64,000 nucleotides of DNA, from the NCBI GenBank assembly GCA_902635845.1, contig CACPPK010000001.1, positions 62,001 to 126,000 on the forward strand, in the 5' to 3' direction. Shown here in pieces: positions 8,385-16,666 of this stretch. The position numbers and the translations under genes were made by a program. This DNA comes from an uncultured Pelagibacteraceae bacterium (lineage in GTDB: Bacteria > Pseudomonadota > Alphaproteobacteria > Pelagibacterales > Pelagibacteraceae). The stretch's first letter is position 1. Each line of letters opens with the position of its first letter. The notes under the pieces were generated by a model. That model was not told the origin of the DNA. It made no database searches and was given only the letters and a program-made list of their open reading frames with translations.

Positions 8385-9890
8385 ATGAATAATCTAATAG
8401 TTTTAAATAAGAATGACAATGTGGGCGTAAGCCAATTTATTATTCCTGAAAAAACTAAAATTGAAGGTCATGAGATTAGCACTATCGATCCAATCCCTTT
8501 TGGACATAAAGTTTGTTTAAAAACAATTAAAAAAGGTGATCCAATCATTAAATATGATCAAATTATTGGTTTTGCATTAGATGATATTAAACCAGGACAA
8601 CATGTTCATTCTCATAATTTAGAATTTAGAGAATTTAAAAGAGATTTTAAAGTTACAGATAAAAAACATGTTATTGATGAAAAAGCAGACACCTTCTTTA
8701 ATGGAATTTTAAGAGATAATGGACAGGTTGCTACCAGAAATTACATTGGAATTGTAAGTACTGTAAATTGCTCAGCTACTGTAACTAAAATGATAGTGGA
8801 GAGGATTAAATATTCTGACATTTTAAAAGATTACCCAAACATTGATGGCATAGTTCCAATTACTCACTCAACAGGATGTGGAATGAATACTGAAAGTGAA
8901 GGAATGCAAATTTTTCAAAGAACTATAGATGGATTTAAAAATCATCCCAATTTTTCTCATGTTTTTGTTATAGGTTTAGGATGCGAATGTGCTCAAGTCA
9001 CTTTGTTTGATGAGTCTTTAAAGAAACATAACCGTATTCATTTTCTAACAATCCAAGATGAGGGTGGAACAAAAAAAATAGTAGAAAAAGTGTTATCTCA
9101 AATTAAAAATTTGCTTTCAGAAGCTAATAATGTTCAAAGAACTTCACAACCAGTAAGTCATTTAACTTTAGCTCTTCAATGTGGTGGTTCAGATGGATAT
9201 TCAGGAATAACTGCAAATCCTGCACTAGGAGTTGCAGCAGATCTCTTAGTTAAAAAAGGTGGAAGTTCAATTTTATCCGAAACTCCAGAGATTTATGGAG
9301 CCGAACATTTATTAATTAATAGAGCAAGCTCACAAGAGACTGCTGATAAACTTATTAAAAGAATTGAATGGTGGAAACATTATACTTCAATCAATAACAG
9401 TTCGATGGACAACAATCCTGCGCCAGGAAATAAAAAGGGTGGTCTAACAACCATATTAGAAAAATCCTTAGGCGCTGTTGCAAAAGGAGGAAACTCAATA
9501 CTTCAAGATGTATTGCATTATGCTGAACCTTTAAAAAATAAAGGTTTCAATTTTATGGATTCTCCTGGTTATGATCCTGTATCTGTGACTGGTCAAGTTG
9601 CATCAGGTGCTAATGTTATTTGTTTTACAACAGGACGTGGATCTTGCTTTGGCTGTAAACCAGTTCCAAGTTTAAAACTTTCAACAAACTCAGCGATGTT
9701 TGAAAGAATGTCAGAAGATATGGATATTAATTGTGGCACAATTGCTGAAGGAAAAGAAAAAGTTGAAGAAGTTGGTCAAAAAATATTTGAATTAGTTGTA
9801 AATACTGCTTCAGGGAATAAATCAAAAAGTGAAATCAACGGCTACGGTGACGAGGAGTTTAATCCTTGGCAAGTTGGCGTTGTAATGTAA
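8385..9890 (+). CDS. UxaA-family altronate/galactarate-type dehydratase
   Basis: A 501-aa protein with the UxaA layout: an N-terminal SAF-like domain (about residues 1-95) followed by the large UxaA dehydratase domain beginning near GILRDNGQVATRNY (about residue 107). Cysteines in HSTGCGMNTE, GLGCECAQ and SCFGCKPVP are candidate iron or cluster ligands typical of the family. UxaA-type enzymes dehydrate altronate, galactarate or related hydroxy acids. Here it pairs with a divergent IlvD/Edd dehydratase, suggesting the cluster handles more than one sugar acid or stereoisomer. The exact substrate is unknown. Confidence 0.88.
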   Translation: MNNLIVLNKNDNVGVSQFIIPEKTKIEGHEISTIDPIPFGHKVCLKTIKKGDPIIKYDQIIGFALDDIKPGQHVHSHNLEFREFKRDFKVTDKKHVIDEKADTFFNGILRDNGQVATRNYIGIVSTVNCSATVTKMIVERIKYSDILKDYPNIDGIVPITHSTGCGMNTESEGMQIFQRTIDGFKNHPNFSHVFVIGLGCECAQVTLFDESLKKHNRIHFLTIQDEGGTKKIVEKVLSQIKNLLSEANNVQRTSQPVSHLTLALQCGGSDGYSGITANPALGVAADLLVKKGGSSILSETPEIYGAEHLLINRASSQETADKLIKRIEWWKHYTSINNSSMDNNPAPGNKKGGLTTILEKSLGAVAKGGNSILQDVLHYAEPLKNKGFNFMDSPGYDPVSVTGQVASGANVICFTTGRGSCFGCKPVPSLKLSTNSAMFERMSEDMDINCGTIAEGKEKVEEVGQKIFELVVNTASGNKSKSEINGYGDEEFNPWQVGVVM

Positions 9891-9902
9891 TTTATTTTTC
9901 CT

Positions 9903-10766
9903 GTGCCTCAACAAACATCCTTAATTAACGTAATTTTATTAGCCGCTGGTGGTTTTTTTATGTTTGTTTGTATGGACTCTACAGCAAAATATCTTGGAAC
10001 GGTAATGCCAGTTACTCAGGCAATTTGGGGAAGATTTTTTTTTCACTTGGTATCTTTAATTATATTTTTTTTAATTTTTAAGCCAAAAGTAAATTTAAAA
10101 AAAAATTTTAAAGTCCAAATAATTAGATCGATATTAATGGTTACTGCAACCTCTTTTATGTTTTATTCTTTGCAGAAATTTGACTTGGTAGATATTTATG
10201 TTGTTTTCTTTACAGCTCCTTTAATCGTTTCACTACTTTCAGCATACTTCCTAAAAGATATATTGAGTACAAAAGGTATACTTTTAATGTTATTGAGCTT
10301 TGGTTCGATTGTTTATTCACTAGGTCCAAGTATGAGAATATTTAGTTTAGATTTAATATTCCCTATTGTTCCTCCAATTTGTTGGGCTCTTTATCAATTT
10401 TTTACCAAAGTTGTATCAGGCGATAACGATCCATTTGCTGCTATATTTTATACTTCAATTTTAGGTGCAATAATTTTTAGTATTTTTATATTTTTTAATT
10501 GGGTGCCACTAGAGAAGAATATCTTTTGGCTTTATTTGGTAATTCTAGGTGTGGCAGGTTTTGTAAGTCATTCTTTAATTATATATGCAATACAACTTTC
10601 TAACTTGTCATTTGTAACTAATTTTCAATATTCTCAATTAGTTTGGTCTACAATTATTAATTTCTTAATTTTCGGCGTTCCTTTTGATTATAATAAAATT
10701 GTTGGGGTGATAGGAATTATTGTTTTTGGTATTATGTTCATAAGAACAGAAGGTAAAAAAAGTTAA
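9903..10766 (+). CDS. EamA/DMT-family transporter
   Basis: A 287-aa membrane protein with about ten hydrophobic segments arranged as two repeated EamA halves, the drug/metabolite transporter fold. The start is a GTG at 9903, 12 bp after the uxaA-like stop; no upstream ATG in frame fits better. It follows the dehydratase and precedes a HIBADH-family reductase, so it probably belongs to the same plus-strand operon and may export a pathway by-product or take up a related acid. Direction and substrate cannot be read from sequence. Confidence 0.85.
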   Translation: MPQQTSLINVILLAAGGFFMFVCMDSTAKYLGTVMPVTQAIWGRFFFHLVSLIIFFLIFKPKVNLKKNFKVQIIRSILMVTATSFMFYSLQKFDLVDIYVVFFTAPLIVSLLSAYFLKDILSTKGILLMLLSFGSIVYSLGPSMRIFSLDLIFPIVPPICWALYQFFTKVVSGDNDPFAAIFYTSILGAIIFSIFIFFNWVPLEKNIFWLYLVILGVAGFVSHSLIIYAIQLSNLSFVTNFQYSQLVWSTIINFLIFGVPFDYNKIVGVIGIIVFGIMFIRTEGKKS

Positions 10767-10780
10767 ATAGTGAGGTTTAA

Positions 10781-11638
10781 ATGAAAAATATAGGTTTTAT
10801 TGGTGTTGGATATATGGGCTATGGAATAGCTAAAAATATTTTAAAACACAAAAATAAACTTTTTGTAATTGCTAATAAAAATAGAAAACCAATTGAGAAA
10901 ATTGTTAGCGATGGAGCTGAAGAAGTAAAATCTTTTGAAGATTTTTCTAGTAAAAATTTAGATGCAATGTTTATGTGTGTTACCAACACTCCTATAGCAA
11001 AATTAATTTCTGAAAAAATATCTGATATTTTAGATAGTAAAACTTTAATTATTGATATCACTACTCACAACAAAACTGGTTCAATGGAAACTGAGGCAAT
11101 ATTCAAAGAAAAAAAAATAAATTATGTTGAGTGCCCTGTAATGGGAGGACCTGTTCAAGCAGAGGAAGGTATATTGGGAGGAATTGTTGGAGCGTCAGAT
11201 GAAAATTTTAAAATTGCTGAACCATATTTTAATTTTTTCTGTAAAGAATATTTTCATTTTGGATCTGTTGGAATGGGAGCAAAATCTAAGCTTTTAAATA
11301 ATTTTTTATCTCTTGGAAATGCTGCATTAGTTAATCATTTGGCTAAAAGTGCTACAGAAATGGGTTTAGATTTGAAAAAAGTCTTTGATGTTGCAAAACT
11401 TGGTTCTGGAAATTCTGCAGCACTTAATAGAGTTTTTGATAATCTGTTAAAAGGAGACTTTACTGGCTTTAAGTTTACTGCAAGTAATTCTGTAAAAGAT
11501 TTAACTTATATTCAAGATTTATTAAAAGATTTTCCTGAAGCTGAAAAAGTTGCTGAAGTAAATAAAAATTATTTTCAAAAAGCTGTTGATGATGGTTACG
11601 GTGAAAATTTTATTAGTGAATTAATAAATAAAAAATAA
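10781..11638 (+). CDS. HIBADH-family NAD(P)-dependent oxidoreductase (second copy)
   Basis: A 285-aa beta-hydroxyacid dehydrogenase, clearly divergent from the copy at 1631-2500. It has GFIGVGYMG at residues 5-13, ECPVMGGP at 117-124 in the substrate-binding position and catalytic K170 in GMGAKSKLLNN. It would interconvert a 3-hydroxy acid and its semialdehyde. It is the last gene of the plus-strand uxaA operon, 14 bp after the EamA gene, and is preceded by a GAGGT-like ribosome site. The pair of different HIBADH enzymes flanking one cluster suggests two distinct aldehyde or keto products. Substrate unknown. Confidence 0.83.
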   Translation: MKNIGFIGVGYMGYGIAKNILKHKNKLFVIANKNRKPIEKIVSDGAEEVKSFEDFSSKNLDAMFMCVTNTPIAKLISEKISDILDSKTLIIDITTHNKTGSMETEAIFKEKKINYVECPVMGGPVQAEEGILGGIVGASDENFKIAEPYFNFFCKEYFHFGSVGMGAKSKLLNNFLSLGNAALVNHLAKSATEMGLDLKKVFDVAKLGSGNSAALNRVFDNLLKGDFTGFKFTASNSVKDLTYIQDLLKDFPEAEKVAEVNKNYFQKAVDDGYGENFISELINKK

Positions 11639-11757
11639 TTTTGGAAGTAACTTAAGTTAGCGGGAATCTACTAAAGCACTAGGTTGTATTCAATAAATAT
11701 ATTTGCTCAAAATTAAAATAAATTAATTGAAATTGTATAATTTATAATTACTTTTTT

Positions 11758-11918
11758 TATAGAAGGAGGTTTATGTTAATACTTTCACCACCTGATACTT
11801 AGCTGAACAGCTCATATTTCAAAAATATAAAGAAAAATAAATTCCTCTCGGAATTATAATGCCAAAGAGGCGATACAAGGGAGCTCTTTAGGTATACACT
11901 TAAAGAGCGAACCCTTTA
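11758..11918. ncRNA. Candidate structured RNA in the convergent spacer 11639-11922
   Basis: The 284-bp gap between two convergent genes is the longest in the window and is rich in inverted repeats: AATTCC/GGAATT around a 4-nt loop (11840-11855), ATATTT/AAATAT (11814-11828), and a compound hairpin with an 8-bp core (11883-11890 with 11901-11908) inside an AAGGG/CCCTT outer stem (11877-11916). A very strong Shine-Dalgarno-like AGAAGGAGGT (11761-11770) precedes a 9-codon frame starting at 11773, and a TATAAT at 11735-11740 could be a plus-strand -10 box. On the minus strand the 11840-11855 hairpin has a GAGA (GNRA) loop followed by a T-rich stretch, so that strand could instead carry the RNA or its terminator. 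I recognise no known RNA family. Confidence 0.35.
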
Positions 11919-11922
11919 AAAA

Positions 11923-12450
11923 CTAATTTACAGATTTTAATATTTCTAGTGGAAGTGGAGCTTCTGGGTATTTTTTTTGACACAATTTTTCATAGTTTTC
12001 ACAAAAACTCATGATAGTTTTTTTAACTTCTTTTTTATTTTTGTTTGAAAGATTAAGGTCTTTAATTAATTCACTGCAATTTTTTTCTAATTCTTTTATT
12101 TGCTCTCCTGAAAAAAATTCTCCTGTTTCTATTTCCCAATAAGTGTTTTCAAGCTCATCATCAGTTAAATCATTTAATTTTTTCTGTAATAATTTAATAG
12201 TTTCGTCCTCTGTTGCTTTATCTCTCATAGGAGAATCTTTAAGTTTTCCAAGGCATTTATCTCTTAATCCATCAATAAAATGAAAATAAGGTTTGCCCTC
12301 TGAAAAATCTCTAAAATGATTTGTATTAAAATATTTATCAATGGCTGTTTCTGTTGAAACCTTTTCCTTGCCCTTAATTATGGCTATTTGAACGTACACT
12401 TCTTGACTAATATATTCTTCAATATGGTCTTTAACTTTTTGAGGTATCAT
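11923..12450 (-). CDS. Hypothetical soluble protein, 175 aa
   Basis: A 175-aa, charged (Lys/Glu-rich), probably alpha-helical cytosolic protein without signal peptide or membrane segment. Three Cys residues occur at scattered positions (DKCLG, KNCSE, KLCQK) with no metal-site spacing I recognise. It lies 13 bp downstream of the cytochrome c' gene and on the same strand, so cotranscription is plausible. The structured spacer follows its TAG stop. I do not recognise a family and assign no function. Confidence 0.65.
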   Translation of the reverse strand: MIPQKVKDHIEEYISQEVYVQIAIIKGKEKVSTETAIDKYFNTNHFRDFSEGKPYFHFIDGLRDKCLGKLKDSPMRDKATEDETIKLLQKKLNDLTDDELENTYWEIETGEFFSGEQIKELEKNCSELIKDLNLSNKNKKEVKKTIMSFCENYEKLCQKKYPEAPLPLEILKSVN

Positions 12451-12463
12451 TCTAACTTAGTAA

Positions 12464-12931
12464 TTAATGTTCTTCTCTGTACCTGCTGTGACAAGCCTTA
12501 CAATTACTCCACATAAATTGTTTCAGAGTACCTCTTATATCTTCAGCATCTTCAATTACAGATGTAAGCTTTATCATATCATCAGAGGCTTTTTGCATTA
12601 ATGCATTGAAGTCTTCTTTTTCATCCCAAATTGTCAGTAAAGCTTCAGTATCAAAACCTTCTTGAGTATTTTCAGGAAATAGATCTATTAAAACTTTATA
12701 ATTTTCACTCATTTCAATCATAAGTTTTTTTGCTTTTTCAAAGTCTCCTTTTGAAGAGAAAGCTTGAACCCTTTTAGCTGTACTATAGTTTTTACTAAAC
12801 AATGCTTGTCGACTTTTAATAATATCTTCAACTGTTAACTCAGCATTACTAGATGAGACGAAAAATAGGCTTATAATTGAGAATAAAATTATTTTAATAT
12901 ATTTTTTTATGTGATTAAATAAATTATGCAT
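12464..12931 (-). CDS. Cytochrome c' family protein
   Basis: A 155-aa secreted haem protein. A signal peptide ends near SSSNA (residue 30), followed by a helical body and a single C-terminal haem-binding motif CKACH at residues 144-148, the position and length characteristic of cytochromes c'. The family binds NO and may protect against nitrosative stress or act in electron transfer in the periplasm. The gene is divergent from a cytochrome b561 gene, with the two start codons directly abutting, so the two haem proteins are probably co-regulated. The arrangement leaves no separate leader for either gene. Confidence 0.85.
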   Translation of the reverse strand: MHNLFNHIKKYIKIILFSIISLFFVSSSNAELTVEDIIKSRQALFSKNYSTAKRVQAFSSKGDFEKAKKLMIEMSENYKVLIDLFPENTQEGFDTEALLTIWDEKEDFNALMQKASDDMIKLTSVIEDAEDIRGTLKQFMWSNCKACHSRYREEH

Positions 12932-13453
12932 GTAACAAATACCCTAACAGAGTATGGCATCATCTCAAAAGCGTTACATTGGCTCAGCGCAATTATTCTT
13001 TTTATACAAATACCTTTAGGTTTTTACCTAGTTGATTTAGATTTTGGTGATCAAAGGATAACTATTGAAGATATTCACGTTACGTTAGGTTTAACTGTTT
13101 TTTATATAATAATAATAAGGTTAATAAATAATATACTTAACCCAACTCCAAAATTAGATCCAAGTATTTTTAAAGGACAAAGATTTCTCGCAAAGATGAA
13201 TCATGTACTTTTATATGTTTCTATTTTAGCAATAACAATTTCAGGAATTTTAAAAAAATTATTTAACGGGGAAACATTAACAATATTGTTTAGAGAAATT
13301 CAAATTAATGAAAATTTTGATTTAGCAGATCAGTTTTATGAAATTCATATTCTTTCAAATTATACCCTTATCGGTTTAATAGCGCTTCATATAACTGCTG
13401 TTATTATTCACAAACTATTTTTTGGGGATAATTTATTAAAGAGAATTCTTTAA
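12926..13453 (+). CDS. Cytochrome b561 family protein
   Basis: A 175-aa membrane protein with four predicted helices and histidines at positions expected for the two b-type haems: the LHW near residue 18, the DIHVTLG histidine near residue 50, and histidines in KMNHVLL and ALHITAV. The prokaryotic b561 family moves electrons between quinols and periplasmic acceptors or superoxide. Its ATG (12926-12928) directly abuts the divergent start of the cytochrome c' gene. The C-terminus ends 2 bp before the convergent DUF4396 gene. The electron partner is inferred to be the cytochrome c'. Confidence 0.87.
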   Translation: MHVTNTLTEYGIISKALHWLSAIILFIQIPLGFYLVDLDFGDQRITIEDIHVTLGLTVFYIIIIRLINNILNPTPKLDPSIFKGQRFLAKMNHVLLYVSILAITISGILKKLFNGETLTILFREIQINENFDLADQFYEIHILSNYTLIGLIALHITAVIIHKLFFGDNLLKRIL

Positions 13454-13455
13454 TC

Positions 13456-13893
13456 TTAATGACAAGCAATTCCAAATTTTTTTAATCTCCAGTAATTATA
13501 AGGCCAAGGAGTTAAAAAACCTACAATCAGCATTATTGGTACCACCCACCATGTTAAAATTGCGCCTCCAGTTAAAACATAGTCAGTTAAATTCATCATG
13601 ATTTCCATGCTAATCATTGAAATTAAACTCATACCACAAGCTGTTTTGAATGCGTTAACAAAATTAAAATTTTGCGTCATTAAAATTATTGTTTCTAGAA
13701 TAATGCTTGTAATCAATCCGTTGATTATTGCTAAAATCATTATTCCTAAAACTGGAAAAGGAATTTGAGTTAATTGAAAAAATAATATTGTTCCAAAATC
13801 TCCAATGGCACAACCAAGTACACACCAGGCTGTATTTTTTGCACTTCTTTTCCAGGTATGTCTACAAGACCAATGAAATGTAGAAGTATTCAT
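13456..13893 (-). CDS. DUF4396 domain membrane protein
   Basis: A 145-aa protein with about four membrane segments. The N-terminal region FHWSCRHTWKRSAKNT and the following WCVLGCAIGDFG are the signature I associate with DUF4396. Cysteines C10, C25 and C29 plus histidines at both ends could bind metal or haem. It lies between cytochrome b561 (convergent) and a persulfide dioxygenase-like gene (divergent). Family assignment is from memory, and the biochemical function of the family is unknown to me. Confidence 0.6.
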   Translation of the reverse strand: MNTSTFHWSCRHTWKRSAKNTAWCVLGCAIGDFGTILFFQLTQIPFPVLGIMILAIINGLITSIILETIILMTQNFNFVNAFKTACGMSLISMISMEIMMNLTDYVLTGGAILTWWVVPIMLIVGFLTPWPYNYWRLKKFGIACH

Positions 13894-13915
13894 TATGATT
13901 TGATATTAATGATAA

Positions 13916-14599
13916 ATGATTTTTAGACAAGTTTTCGATAATAAATCATCAACTTATACTTATTTAATTGCCTCGGCAAAAGGTCGCGAGGCAGTCATAA
14001 TTGATCCAGTAATTGAGAATGTTGAAAGCTACATTAAGTTACTAAACGAATTAGATTTAAAACTAGTTAAGGTAATAGATACCCATATTCATGCTGACCA
14101 TGTAACTGGTGCAAGTAAACTTAAGCAAGCAACAAATTGCTTTACGCTAATGGGGGAACACACCCCTGCTGATACTGTAGAAATCAAAGTAAAAGATGAC
14201 GAAATAATAAAAATTGATCAAATAGAAATCAAAGCGATGTATACACCTGGTCATACTTCTGACAGTTATAGTTTCTTAATGGATAACTATTTATTTTCAG
14301 GGGATACTCTTTTAATTAATGGCACTGGTCGAACTGATTTTCAAAATGGTAGTTCAAAAGATGCTTATAATTCAATCTTTAATAGATTGTTAAAATTACC
14401 TGAGGACACCATTTTGTATCCTGGTCATGATTATAATGGCAAAGAGTCTAGTACAATTGGTAATGAAAAAAAATTTAACCCAAGATTGCAGGTTAAAAAT
14501 GTTGATGAATATGTTGAGCTTATGTCAAATCTTAATTTGGCAAAACCACAATTAATAGATATCAATGTAAGTAGAAATATTAAGTTAGGTGCTAACTAA
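13916..14599 (+). CDS. MBL-fold hydrolase, persulfide dioxygenase (ETHE1)-like
   Basis: A 227-aa metallo-beta-lactamase-fold protein with the THIHADH motif at residues 56-62, a GHTSDS histidine, the metal-bridging aspartate in GDTLLI, and the C-terminal PGHDYNG histidine. The GTGRTDFQNG stretch and the short length place it with ETHE1-like persulfide dioxygenases, mononuclear iron enzymes that oxidise glutathione persulfide to sulfite, rather than glyoxalase II. It is divergent from the DUF4396 gene by 22 bp and its end overlaps the convergent azlD gene by 8 bp. A role in sulfide detoxification is inferred from family. Confidence 0.8.
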   Translation: MIFRQVFDNKSSTYTYLIASAKGREAVIIDPVIENVESYIKLLNELDLKLVKVIDTHIHADHVTGASKLKQATNCFTLMGEHTPADTVEIKVKDDEIIKIDQIEIKAMYTPGHTSDSYSFLMDNYLFSGDTLLINGTGRTDFQNGSSKDAYNSIFNRLLKLPEDTILYPGHDYNGKESSTIGNEKKFNPRLQVKNVDEYVELMSNLNLAKPQLIDINVSRNIKLGAN

Positions 14600-14909
14600 A
14601 GACAACAAATATTAAAAACCAATAAGAAACTAATCCAGCTGATATTGTTGCAATAATATTTTTTGAAAAATAACCTACAATAACAGCAACTAATGCTCCA
14701 AAAATTTTGGGATCATTCATTTCTATAAAAGTTCCAAAATCATTTATAAATATTCCTGGAAATATTATTGCTGGGAATACTGCAGAAGGAACATATTCCA
14801 ACACTGCTTTAATTTTATCTCCCAACATATCTCTACTTATTAAAGCGATCATAGTCATTCTAGTAAAGTAAGTTAATATTCCAGCAAAAATTATTGCAGT
14901 AAGAGTCAT
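14592..14909 (-). CDS. azlD: AzlD-family branched-chain amino acid transport subunit
   Basis: A 105-aa protein with four hydrophobic segments, standard for AzlD, the small partner of AzlC in branched-chain amino acid export. Its start overlaps the azlC stop by 4 bp (ATGA), the usual azlCD coupling, and its 3' end overlaps the convergent MBL-fold gene by 8 bp. Confidence 0.85.
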   Translation of the reverse strand: MTLTAIIFAGILTYFTRMTMIALISRDMLGDKIKAVLEYVPSAVFPAIIFPGIFINDFGTFIEMNDPKIFGALVAVIVGYFSKNIIATISAGLVSYWFLIFVVFS

Positions 14910-15592
14910 TTTTTTAACCTCAATAATAGTGCAGCTACAAATAAAGCAATTATTGGCGAAATAATTATGTAGGATTTAAATGGAGCATCAAAAAATAACA
15001 GTGAACTCAAACCACATGTAATCATAACAATAACATGATCTAATTTTTTTAAATCCTGAACAACAATTGCTATAAATGTTAGAGGAATTGCAAATTTTAA
15101 TCCAAGTTCTTCTGGAACAAATGATCCTAAAACAATACCTGATAAGGTTGCAATCTGCCAACAAACCCACATTGTGCAACCAGTACCAATTAAATGATAA
15201 TGTAAAAATTCCTCATTTCTATTTTTTTTAAAAAACTTATTAGATTCTGCAAAGCCTTGGTCTACAACTACATATGAAATTAACAATTTTTTAATAAAAG
15301 ATAATTTTTCTAAATATTCAGATAAAACTGCTCCATATAATAAATGTCGAGAATTTATAATACCAACAGAAGCAACAGCAACTAAACTAGAAGCACCCCC
15401 CGATAACAATTGTAAAAATACTATCTGTGAAGCTCCTCCAAAAATGATGAAGGACATTGCATAAACTAAATATGGGTGAAATCCAAGTTCGACACCGATT
15501 GCTCCACAAATTATTCCAAATGGAATTACTGAAAGCATGTGTGGAGAAATATCTAACATCCCTCGAGTAAATAATTGTTTTTTAGTAAGCAT
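14906..15592 (-). CDS. azlC: AzlC-family branched-chain amino acid permease
   Basis: A 228-aa membrane protein. The segment FGGASQIVFLQLL and the following NSRHLLYG are characteristic of AzlC permeases (large subunit of the AzlCD/YgaZH export system). About eight hydrophobic segments are visible, as expected. It lies 12 bp downstream of the iron ABC ATPase gene, so readthrough from the iron operon is possible, though a functional link to iron is not implied. Exported substrate (valine, leucine or related) is from family knowledge. Confidence 0.87.
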   Translation of the reverse strand: MLTKKQLFTRGMLDISPHMLSVIPFGIICGAIGVELGFHPYLVYAMSFIIFGGASQIVFLQLLSGGASSLVAVASVGIINSRHLLYGAVLSEYLEKLSFIKKLLISYVVVDQGFAESNKFFKKNRNEEFLHYHLIGTGCTMWVCWQIATLSGIVLGSFVPEELGLKFAIPLTFIAIVVQDLKKLDHVIVMITCGLSSLLFFDAPFKSYIIISPIIALFVAALLLRLKK

Positions 15593-15604
15593 TTGCTTGT
15601 TTTA

Positions 15605-16666
15605 TTAAAAACAAACTATGTGATCAATATTAATCGGTCTTTTAATTCCAAACTTTTCGTCGGTCTCATGTTGATGTTCGTGATGGGAATGAACAAAAAC
15701 TGGAATTAATAAATCGCTATTGGTTTTTAAAGTATAGATAAAATTTGTTCCTCTAAATTTTCTATCAACTACCTCTAATTTTAGATTGCTTTTATCGTCA
15801 TGCTCAAGGTCCTCTGGTTGTAATAATAATTGCACATTTGAACCTTTTGGATAATGCTTAATAAAATTACCTTTAATTGTTCCAAGATCGTCATTTTCTA
15901 ATGAATTTTCTCCTGTTACTTTTGCTGGAATTAAAATTCCACGATTTAAAAAATTTACTACTTCGACTGAATTTGGAAAATGATAAACATTATAAGGATC
16001 ATCAAACTGTTTAATTTGACCATCTAATATAATTGCACATTTGGTACCAAGATAAAAAGCTTCATAGGAGTCATGAGTAACAACTATTGTTGTAATTTTT
16101 AATTTACTTAATATTTTTTTTAATCTTACTTGAATTTCTTCTTTAAAACTTTGATCAACATTAGATAGAGGTTCATCTAAAAGCAAAAGATCAGGTTGAG
16201 TTAATAGCGATCTTGCAAGCGAAGCTCTTTGTGCTTCCCCTGCGCTAATTTCATGTGGAAATTTTGGTAATATTTTTTCTATATCAAGAAAATCTACAAT
16301 CTCTTTAAAACTAAGCTTTTTCTTTCTTTTTCCTTTATTTCTCTCTGCGCCTAATAAAATATTTTTTTCAACTGTGTAATGAGGAAATAAACTATTGTCC
16401 TGAAAAGCTAAAGATACGTTTCTATCTTCAGGTTCTACATTTTTATCTTTAGACGATAATAATTTTCCGTTCAATTTTATTGAACCTTTATCAATTTTTT
16501 CTAAACCAGCTATAGTTCTAAGTATTGTAGTTTTTCCAATTCCTGAAGGACCAAGAATACACAAAGTATCCCCTTCATTTTCAATAGCAAAAGATGCGTT
16601 CTTAACTTTGATCTTTCCACCTATAGTGAAATCAACATTTTTAATCTCTAAATAACTATCGCTCAT
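15605..16666 (-). CDS. fbpC: Iron(III) ABC transporter ATP-binding protein
   Basis: A 353-aa ABC ATPase. Walker A LGPSGIGKTT is near residues 35-44, the signature is a variant (EISAGEAQR) near 139, Walker B LLLLDEPLS follows and the switch histidine is in VVTHD. The C-terminal ~110 residues form a TOBE/OB-type regulatory domain, normal for FbpC/PotA-type importers. It powers uptake of ferric iron delivered by FbpA through FbpB in the inner membrane. Its start overlaps fbpB by 11 bp. The assignment to iron rather than thiamine or spermidine rests on the FbpA tyrosine motif and the operator upstream. Confidence 0.88.
   Translation of the reverse strand: MSDSYLEIKNVDFTIGGKIKVKNASFAIENEGDTLCILGPSGIGKTTILRTIAGLEKIDKGSIKLNGKLLSSKDKNVEPEDRNVSLAFQDNSLFPHYTVEKNILLGAERNKGKRKKKLSFKEIVDFLDIEKILPKFPHEISAGEAQRASLARSLLTQPDLLLLDEPLSNVDQSFKEEIQVRLKKILSKLKITTIVVTHDSYEAFYLGTKCAIILDGQIKQFDDPYNVYHFPNSVEVVNFLNRGILIPAKVTGENSLENDDLGTIKGNFIKHYPKGSNVQLLLQPEDLEHDDKSNLKLEVVDRKFRGTNFIYTLKTNSDLLIPVFVHSHHEHQHETDEKFGIKRPINIDHIVCF

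Noticed and set aside
11773-11802. 9-codon frame after a strong Shine-Dalgarno as a protein gene
   Set aside because: Too short to support as a gene, spacing of the SD to ATG is only two or three bases, and no gene follows on that strand. Kept only as part of the candidate RNA.
15605-16666. FbpC as the missing ATPase for ProXW
   Set aside because: It overlaps fbpB, is about 25 kb away and belongs to the iron-type family; sharing with ProXW is not supported by sequence.
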